10,259 nucleotides of DNA, taken from the NCBI GenBank assembly GCA_018378775.1, contig JAGZWV010000052.1:1-10259 (forward strand). Reading direction: 5' to 3'. This DNA is from Collinsella sp. (GTDB lineage Bacteria > Actinomycetota > Coriobacteriia > Coriobacteriales > Coriobacteriaceae). Positions 5,552 through 10,259 of the stretch are shown one piece after another. The number at the start of each line of letters is the position of its first letter. Within the stretch, counting starts at the first letter, position 1. The translations under genes were made by a program, and so were the position numbers. The notes under the pieces are model-generated. The model worked only from the letters and a program-made list of their open reading frames with translations, was not told where the DNA came from and searched no databases.

Positions 5552-6970
5552 ATGGCCTACGACGCCAAGAAAATCTACTACCGCTTCGACGATCACCTGA
5601 GCCGCCTGGTTCTGGATTACGAAGCAAGCCGTCAGATTTCGCCCGAAAGCGAAAACCTCTACCACGGCCTGCCGACCGACCCTTATGACGAGGACCTGTT
5701 CGTAGAGCACAACGTCAAGCGCGGCCTGCGCAATGCCGACGGCTCGGGCGTGGTCGCGGGTCTCACCCGTATCTCGGATGTGCATGGCTACAACAAGGTC
5801 GACGGAAAGGTCGTGCCCGATCAGGGCAAACTCACGCTTCGTGGCTACAGCATCGAGGACCTGGTCAACAACGCCCAGGCCGAGGATCGCTATGGCTACG
5901 AAGAGGTCGCCTACCTGCTCATCACGGGCTCGCTGCCCACCAAAGAGGAACTCGACGGTTTTTGCGGACGCCTGGGTGCTTTTAGGCATCTGAGCGACGA
6001 ATACGTCCGCGAGTTCCCCATGACCACGGTGTCGTCGAGCATCATGAATGTGCTTCAGCGCGCCGTGCTGCTGCTCTACGCCTTCGACGCCGAGCCCGAC
6101 GCCATAACACCCGAGCACGAAATCGACGTCGCCATCTCCATGCTCGCCCGTCTCCCCCGCATCGCCGCCTTCGCGCATATGGCCTCGGTCGCCAAGCGCC
6201 GCGGCTCCGAGGTTCATGTACCGCACCCCACACCCGGCCTCTCAACCGCCGAAACCATCCTGCAGGTGCTACGCGGCGGCATGGCGTTCACCCGCGATGA
6301 GGCGATGCTGCTCGACGTGATGCTCATGCTGCATGCCGAGCACGGCGGCGGCAACAACTCCACGTTCGCCTGCCGCGTGCTGTCCTCATCGGCCACCGAC
6401 CCGTATTCCGCCTACGCCGCGGCTATCGGCTCGCTCAAGGGCCCGCGCCACGGCGGCGCCAATGCCAAGGTCGTGTCTATGCACGAGGACATCCGCGCGC
6501 ATGTCTCCAACTGGGAGGACGAGGACGAGGTCGCGGCCTACCTGGGCAAGATCCTCGACAGGCAGGCTTTCGACGGCACGGGCCTCATCTACGGTATGGG
6601 CCACGCCGTCTATACGCTCAGTGACCCGCGCGCCGAGGTGTGCCGCCGTTACGCGCGCACGCTTGCCGCCAAGAAGGACTTGGGCGAGGAGTTCGCGCTC
6701 ATCGAGCGCATCGAGCGCCTGGCACCGCAGGTGATGCGCGACCACGGCATGACCAAGCCCATCTGCGCCAACATCGACCTGTACACGGGCTTTATCTACA
6801 AGATGCTCGGCGTGCCCGAGACGCTCTTTACGCCGCTATTCGCCGTCGCCCGCATGGCCGGCTGGTCGGCGCACCGCATGGAAGAGCTCTTCTGCGCGCA
6901 CCGTATCATCCGCCCCGCCTATCGTCCGGTGATCGAGCCGCTGGAGTACAAGCCGCTCGCCGACCGCTAG
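5552..6970 (+). CDS. gltA: Citrate synthase (citrate/2-methylcitrate synthase family)
   Basis: Condenses acetyl-CoA with oxaloacetate to citrate in the cytosol; in a fermentative anaerobe the probable use is the oxidative branch towards 2-oxoglutarate and glutamate (inference). The catalytic triad is visible in the 472 residues: His264 in HAEHGGGNNSTF (261-272), His351 in GMGHAVYTLSDPRA (348-361), and Asp409 in NIDLYTG (407-413). Substrate-binding Arg454 is in RIIRPAY. GMGHAVY replaces the classical GFGHRVYK; I have seen the same form in clostridial enzymes. KLTLRGYSIEDL (93-104) is the usual N-terminal entry to the fold. The roughly 85 residues before it make it longer than the 370-430 of common bacterial forms, but similar to long Firmicute versions. 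AGGAG (5542-5546) is 5 bases before the ATG. A rho-independent terminator follows the stop. The GC-rich third positions indicate a native gene. A methylcitrate role cannot be excluded. Confidence 0.95.
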   Translation: MAYDAKKIYYRFDDHLSRLVLDYEASRQISPESENLYHGLPTDPYDEDLFVEHNVKRGLRNADGSGVVAGLTRISDVHGYNKVDGKVVPDQGKLTLRGYSIEDLVNNAQAEDRYGYEEVAYLLITGSLPTKEELDGFCGRLGAFRHLSDEYVREFPMTTVSSSIMNVLQRAVLLLYAFDAEPDAITPEHEIDVAISMLARLPRIAAFAHMASVAKRRGSEVHVPHPTPGLSTAETILQVLRGGMAFTRDEAMLLDVMLMLHAEHGGGNNSTFACRVLSSSATDPYSAYAAAIGSLKGPRHGGANAKVVSMHEDIRAHVSNWEDEDEVAAYLGKILDRQAFDGTGLIYGMGHAVYTLSDPRAEVCRRYARTLAAKKDLGEEFALIERIERLAPQVMRDHGMTKPICANIDLYTGFIYKMLGVPETLFTPLFAVARMAGWSAHRMEELFCAHRIIRPAYRPVIEPLEYKPLADR

Positions 6971-6993
6971 GACGCGGACCGTTATAGAACTCG

Positions 6994-7031
6994 AGCGTGG
7001 TCAGGGACCCAAGCCCTCGGCCACGCTTTTT
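6994..7031 (+). terminator. Rho-independent terminator after citrate synthase
   Basis: AGCGTGG (6994-7000) pairs with CCACGCT (7021-7027), with inner AGGG (7003-7006) and CCCT (7014-7017), followed by a T5 run (7027-7031). It lies 24 bases after the citrate synthase stop and only 12 bases before the AAGGA of the next gene, so that gene depends on read-through or on a promoter at or above the hairpin (TATAGA at 6983-6988 is a possible -10 without a clear -35). Confidence 0.85.
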
Positions 7032-7056
7032 ATGCCAGTAGAAAGGATCGCAACGA

Positions 7057-7899
7057 ATGATTGTGTTTTCCGATATGGATGGGACGCTGCTGACGAGCGA
7101 TAAGCAGATGAGCGATGCCACCTGGGCAATGCTCGACGAGCTCGCACGTCGTGGCATCGAGTTTGTTCCCTGCACGGGACGTCCACTGTCGGGCATCTTT
7201 GAGCCCATTCTCGCCCATCCCGCCGTGCACTACGCGGTCTGTGCCAACGGCGCCAGCGTCTGGCAGCTCGACGAGGATACGCCCACCGACGCCTCGCGCG
7301 CCACGTGCATCTTGAGCCGTCCGCTCGACCGTGGCATTGCCCACCGCATCCATCGCATTGCCGCCGGCCACGATGTGACCTTCGATATCTTCGCGGATGG
7401 GCAGTGCTTCCTCCCCCGCTCGCTATACGGGCGTCTGGATGAGTTCTGTGGCGGCGACCCCCACATCGCGGCTTCGCTCAAGCGCACACGAACACCGATC
7501 GACATGGATATCGACAGCAAGATCGACGAGGTCGAGACGCTCGAACGCATCGCCATGTACTGGCACGACCCGGCCGATCGCGACGCCATCGCAGCAGAGC
7601 TCGACACGCTCGGAGGCATTGAGGTCACGCGTTCGTACGCCATGAATATCGAGGTCATGGGTGAGGGCGCCACCAAGGGGACGGCCCTCACGTGGTTATG
7701 CGAGCACCTGGGCGAGCGTCTCGCCGACGCCTGGGCGTTCGGCGACAACATCAACGACATCCCCATGCTACAGGCAGCGGGCCACGGCATGGCCATGATC
7801 AACGCCGAGTCCGAAGACCGCGAGGCCGCCGACGCCATCACCGAATACGACAACGACCATGACGGCGTCGCCCGCACCATCATGGCCGCCCTCGCTTAG
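7057..7899 (+). CDS. Cof-type HAD-IIB family hydrolase (phosphatase)
   Basis: Probable Mg-dependent cytosolic phosphatase of 280 residues. The four HAD motifs are present: FSDMDGTLL with nucleophile Asp6 and acid/base Asp8 (motif I), Thr40 in CTGRP (motif II), Lys207 in GATKGTAL (motif III), and GDNINDIPML with Asp230 and Asp234 (motif IV). The roughly 150-residue insert between motifs II and III is the C2 cap typical of HAD-IIB/Cof proteins, which act on sugar phosphates, nucleotides or pyridoxal phosphate. Specificity cannot be read from sequence. AAGGA (7043-7047) lies 9 bases before the ATG. It follows a terminator and converges with a second, divergent-sequence HAD gene 104 bases downstream. 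Length and motifs are complete. Confidence 0.93.
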   Translation: MIVFSDMDGTLLTSDKQMSDATWAMLDELARRGIEFVPCTGRPLSGIFEPILAHPAVHYAVCANGASVWQLDEDTPTDASRATCILSRPLDRGIAHRIHRIAAGHDVTFDIFADGQCFLPRSLYGRLDEFCGGDPHIAASLKRTRTPIDMDIDSKIDEVETLERIAMYWHDPADRDAIAAELDTLGGIEVTRSYAMNIEVMGEGATKGTALTWLCEHLGERLADAWAFGDNINDIPMLQAAGHGMAMINAESEDREAADAITEYDNDHDGVARTIMAALA

Positions 7900-7928
7900 C
7901 GGCAGCAACCCGGGAGGGTAGCTAATTT

Positions 7929-7966
7929 GGGGACAGTCTTCACGGAGCGCCGCAAGGACCGTCCCC
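7929..7966. repeat. REP-like palindrome with GGGGAC cores
   Basis: GGGGACAGTC (7929-7938) and GACCGTCCCC (7957-7966) are complementary at nine of ten positions, with an inner CGG/CCG stem (7943-7945 and 7950-7952). It sits between two convergent genes. Both arms contain the GGGGAC[AG]NTC[CT]T core seen again at 7981-7993 and 8961-9011. No T run follows, so any terminator role would be weak. Confidence 0.65.
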
Positions 7967-7971
7967 CACTG

Positions 7972-8002
7972 CCGGCAGATAAGGAACGTCCCCATCTGCC
8001 GG
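7972..8002. repeat. Second palindrome with a GGGGAC core in its loop
   Basis: CCGGCAGAT (7972-7980) and ATCTGCCGG (7994-8002) are perfect 9-base arms. The 13-base loop, read on the minus strand, is GGGGACGTTCCTT, the same core as in the neighbouring palindrome. The right arm ends one base before the stop codon of the leftward HAD gene. Confidence 0.65.
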
Positions 8003-8003
8003 A

Positions 8004-8798
8004 TTAAGCGAGGCTCTCCAAAACGTGGCGAAGCTCCTGCTGGACGGCGTGGTCGCGGTTGCGCCCCACCACGCGATCGGCAACGGCCTTGAGCGCGGGA
8101 CGTGCATTTTCCATCGCGCAGCCCGTGCCGACAAAGCGAATGATCTCGTAGTCGTTCATCGAGTCGCCAAACGCCATGACCTCGTCGCGTTCGACGCCAT
8201 AGTGCTCCATGAGCTGCTCGATTCCCGAGGCTTTCGACACACCGGGCTGCATGGCATCGATCCATGCGTTGCCCGAAGGCGCAAAAGTAAAGAGCTGACC
8301 AAGTTCGCGCTGTAGCACGTACGCGCTGTCCATAACCGCACTGTCGTCGCAAAAGATACTCGCTTTGATGATATTTACGCTGGGATCGGGCAGCTCCCAA
8401 ATGCGCTCGGCATTGGGAAGGTCCTTATCGACCTCACGCACGAACTTGCACTCGTCATCGAGCAGGAAGGACTTGGTTCGGTCAAAGAGCGCAAGATGCA
8501 GATTGGGAAACGTCCTGACGGCTTGGGCGAGCCTTCGAATCGCCAGGTGGGAATACACCTCACGGTCTACCATCTTACCGTCGGCGTAGACCTGGGCGCC
8601 GTTAGCGGCGACAAAGTCCATCTTGTCGCGAACGGGCGCAAAGAACTCGCACAGGCGATCGTAGCGACGACCTGACGATGCAGCGAAATGCACACCATGC
8701 TCGTGTAGCGCCAGAATCAATTCGTAGGTCTCGGGAGGCACCTGGCCGTTTTCGTCAAGCAGTGTGCCGTCCATATCGGATGCAATCAGTTTAAACAT
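8004..8798 (-). CDS. Cof-type HAD-IIB family hydrolase (phosphatase)
   Basis: Second Cof-type phosphatase, 264 residues. Motif I is SDMDGTLLD (Asp8, Asp10), motif II SSGRR (Ser42 is the likely hydroxyl residue), motif III Lys189 in GVSKASG, and motif IV FGDSMNDYEII (Asp212, Asp216). MAFGDSMNDYEIIRFVGTGCAMENA (208-232, given here only by its ends) is the classical Cof ending, and VSKASGIEQLMEHYG matches the xxKGxGIxxLxxxxG pattern of the family with Gly changed to Ala. The cap domain lies between residues about 85 and 185. Substrate unknown. The start is clear: GGGAG (plus-strand 8806-8810) is 7 bases from the ATG. That ribosome binding site lies inside the arm of a strong hairpin (8804-8865), so translation may be regulated. 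The adenine deaminase gene lies upstream on the same strand. Confidence 0.93.
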   Translation of the reverse strand: MFKLIASDMDGTLLDENGQVPPETYELILALHEHGVHFAASSGRRYDRLCEFFAPVRDKMDFVAANGAQVYADGKMVDREVYSHLAIRRLAQAVRTFPNLHLALFDRTKSFLLDDECKFVREVDKDLPNAERIWELPDPSVNIIKASIFCDDSAVMDSAYVLQRELGQLFTFAPSGNAWIDAMQPGVSKASGIEQLMEHYGVERDEVMAFGDSMNDYEIIRFVGTGCAMENARPALKAVADRVVGRNRDHAVQQELRHVLESLA

Positions 8799-8803
8799 AG
8801 AAA

Positions 8804-8865
8804 AGCTCCCTTCGGGCTTGTTGGAATCGAACGCGTATCCGATTCCAACGTACCCAAAGGGAGCT
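8804..8865 (-). promoter_or_regulatory. Strong 5' leader hairpin including the HAD ribosome binding site
   Basis: In plus-strand terms AGCTCCCTT (8804-8812) pairs with AAGGGAGCT (8857-8865), GGG (8814-8816) with CCC (8853-8855), and TTGGAATCG (8821-8829) with CGATTCCAA (8840-8848). That is 21 base pairs with a 1x1 and a symmetric 4x4 interior loop and a 10-base apical loop. Read on the minus strand, the hairpin ends AAGGGAGCT followed by TTTCT and then the ATG. It therefore resembles both a terminator and an RBS-sequestering leader. Confidence 0.7.
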
Positions 8866-8868
8866 CAA

Positions 8869-8897
8869 ATAAGACTCCGCGGGCGTAAACGTTACAA
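8869..8897 (-). promoter_or_regulatory. Candidate promoter of the leftward HAD gene
   Basis: On the minus strand TTGTAA (plus 8892-8897) and TCTTAT (plus 8869-8874) are spaced by 17 bases, each four of six to consensus. A start point about 7 bases on would be near 8862, so the transcript would begin at or within the foot of the leader hairpin. Confidence 0.4.
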
Positions 8898-8960
8898 GGA
8901 CCTGGCAAATAGCTCACACATGCCAGAGGCCCTACGGTCGCGGCGTCAGGCAGCCCGCCA

Positions 8961-9011
8961 AAGAGCGTCCCCAATGACTAGTCGTTTAAGAACGTCCCCG
9001 ATGACTAGTCG
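8961..9011. repeat. Two-copy tandem repeat, 27-base period, overlapping a stop codon
   Basis: A 24-base unit at 8961-8984 recurs at 8988-9011 with two mismatches. Each copy holds CGTCCCC, then ATGACTAGTCG, and on the minus strand reads GACTAGTCAT, then the GGGGACGNTCTT core. The right copy includes the TAG stop (9005-9007) of the adenine deaminase gene, inside the ACTAGT palindrome. Confidence 0.8.
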
Positions 9012-10259
9012 GCGTAGGTGAAGGTTGTAACGTCGAACATGCCCTCGGGGCGGATGCGGAGCGTCGGGATGACCGGCAGGGGCAGGAAGATGATGCCCAT
9101 GATGGGGTCGAGCGGCGGCTCAATACCCATGGCGCGCGCCTTGACCATAAAGTCATCGTGCTGCGCGGCAACGTCCTCGGCCGTGCCCTCGCTCATCAGG
9201 CCACCGAGCGCCAGCGGAATGCGCGCCACAACCTCGCCGTTGCGCACCAGCACGTGGCCGCCCTGGCCCACGGCCTCAACGGCAGCCATCATATCGGCGG
9301 CGTTGTCGCCCACCACGCACACGTTGTGCGAGTCGTGGCCGATCGTGGAGGCAATGGCACCACCGGTGATGGTAAAGCCACGCACCCAGCCGCGACCGAT
9401 ATGCTTGCCAACCAGGCCCAGGCCAGCGGGGCCGTCGCCGTCGACGCCCTCGGCCTGCAGCGACACGCCGCGGCCATGGCGCTCGATAAGCATAATGCGA
9501 CGCAAGTCCTCGGCGCTCTCGGGGCGGGCCATACCCGTGATAGCCATACCCGGGATGACATCGATAACGGCCTCGCCCGGCTTAAAGGCATAATCGAATA
9601 CGTCGAGCGAAAGCTTCGGCAGCTTAACGGAAGCACGCAGCTCATCGGCAAGAGAGGCGACATCGGCCGTCTCGGGTGCGACCTCGCCCACAAAGGTGCC
9701 ATCCTGCGCCACCAGAGCACCGGCGGCATATACGCGATGCGGAGCCTTGGCAAACGTCAGGTCATCAAGCAACAGCAGGTCGGCGCGCTTGCCCGGGGCG
9801 ATTGCGCCGCGGAGCTCGTGCGGGTCGCGGCAGCCGTGGTCCAGGCCAAATGCCTCAGCCGTGGAAAGGGACGCCATGGAGATGGCGACCACCGGGTCGA
9901 CGCCGACCTCGATGGCCACGCGGCAGGCATTGTCGATCATGCCGGTCGAAAGAGCATCGGAGGGAGCGCGGTCGTCGGTCGCAAAGCAGCAGCGGCGGGC
10001 GCGCGCGGGATTCTCCAGCAGCATCGGCGATAGATTGGCCAGGTCATGGCTGCACGTGCCTTCACGCAGCATCACATACATGCCGCGAGATAGCTTGTCG
10101 AGTGCCTCCTCGGGAATCGTCGACTCGTGGTCGGCGATAATGCCCGCTGCGGCATAGGCATTGAGGTCCTTACCGGCAACGAGCGGCGCGTGGCCGTCAA
10201 CCTGCTTGGACGGCGTCTGGTTGGCAGCATCGATGCGAGCACAGGTCTCGGGGTCGGCC
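9005..10259 (-). CDS. ade: Adenine deaminase, 5' end outside the window
   Basis: Hydrolyses adenine to hypoxanthine and ammonia for purine salvage; cytosolic metal enzyme of the amidohydrolase superfamily. The reading frame is open to the right edge, giving 417 residues of a protein usually near 570-600, so about 150-180 N-terminal residues, with the first metal-binding HxH, are missing. Visible marks in order: VDGHAPLVAGKDLNAY (coded near 10154-10201), the metal ligand stretch IIADHES, MYVMLREGT (MYVML begins at 10081), the catalytic TDDRAPSD, PGKRADLLLLDDL, and the C-terminal adenine-deaminase domain with TIGHDSHNV and PLALGGLMS. An internal Met at 10081 is not the start because the family sequence continues upstream of it. 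The stop lies in a tandem repeat. It is followed by the leftward HAD gene after 206 bases that hold a promoter-like site, so the two are probably separate units. Confidence 0.95.
   Translation of the reverse strand, partial: ADPETCARIDAANQTPSKQVDGHAPLVAGKDLNAYAAAGIIADHESTIPEEALDKLSRGMYVMLREGTCSHDLANLSPMLLENPARARRCCFATDDRAPSDALSTGMIDNACRVAIEVGVDPVVAISMASLSTAEAFGLDHGCRDPHELRGAIAPGKRADLLLLDDLTFAKAPHRVYAAGALVAQDGTFVGEVAPETADVASLADELRASVKLPKLSLDVFDYAFKPGEAVIDVIPGMAITGMARPESAEDLRRIMLIERHGRGVSLQAEGVDGDGPAGLGLVGKHIGRGWVRGFTITGGAIASTIGHDSHNVCVVGDNAADMMAAVEAVGQGGHVLVRNGEVVARIPLALGGLMSEGTAEDVAAQHDDFMVKARAMGIEPPLDPIMGIIFLPLPVIPTLRIRPEGMFDVTTFTYAD

Noticed and set aside
5168..6226. 352-codon frame antisense to citrate synthase and the ACT gene
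   Set aside because: Explained by codon bias of the real genes on the other strand; no domain, and the sense genes are firmly identified.
8813..8850. tRNA-like T-arm (GTTCGATTCC on the minus strand) in the HAD leader
   Set aside because: The T-stem does not pair and no acceptor, D or anticodon arms exist; the bases form a different, longer hairpin.
8961..9011. CRISPR array
   Set aside because: Only two copies with a 3-base gap; no spacers of proper length and no cas genes nearby. It is a short tandem repeat.
9158..10033. 291-codon frame antisense to adenine deaminase
   Set aside because: His/Gly/Ala-rich mirror of a strongly conserved enzyme; no ribosome binding site or domain.
1..10259. 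Defence, toxin-antitoxin or biosynthetic gene cluster
   Set aside because: The HTH partner is a DUF2975-like membrane protein and not a toxin; no nuclease, RiPP precursor or modification enzyme was found. The exporter alone does not show a biosynthetic cluster.

Overview
The window looks like chromosomal DNA from a high-GC Gram-positive anaerobe of the Coriobacteriia, most likely Collinsella or a close relative. This is inferred from the GC-rich third codon positions of the housekeeping genes, GGAG/AAGG-type ribosome binding sites, the gene families present, and GGGGAC-type intergenic repeats of a kind I associate with that group. No similarity search was run.

Left part (1-4790) is accessory in character. 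A leftward two-gene ABC exporter operon (ATPase 184-924, permease 930-3155) is made of an ATGA-overlapping pair. The 741-residue permease is an internal tandem duplication, two ABC-2 type halves fused in one chain. It is transcribed divergently from a rightward pair: a four-TM DUF2975-like membrane protein (3291-3803) and a small Cro/CI-type HTH regulator (3813-4064). The shared AT-rich intergenic region holds three palindromes, one of which (3235-3253) overlaps the likely -10 of the rightward pair. Directly after the HTH stop, in the same frame, lies the catalytic half of a tyrosine recombinase with no N-terminal half (4065-4790), probably a relic of an integrated element. A 396-base gene-free, hairpin-rich spacer follows (4791-5186).

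The central part (5187-7899) is rightward housekeeping: an ACT-domain protein of the UPF0237 type, a long two-arm stem-loop, a 472-residue citrate synthase, a rho-independent terminator, and a Cof-type HAD phosphatase.

The right part (7900-10259) is leftward: a second Cof-type HAD phosphatase converging on the first, and an adenine deaminase that runs off the right edge (its N-terminus is outside). The second HAD gene is preceded by a 21-bp imperfect hairpin that includes its ribosome binding site, with a promoter-like sequence placed so that the transcript would begin at the foot of that hairpin. The spacers 7900-8003 and 8866-9004 carry five copies of a GGGGAC[AG]NTC[CT]T core, arranged as palindromes and as a 27-base tandem.

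Most worth following up: the fused duplicated permease with its divergent DUF2975/HTH pair and operator-like palindrome; the RBS-sequestering 5' hairpin of the second HAD gene; the ACT-to-citrate-synthase leader structure; and the GGGGAC repeat family.
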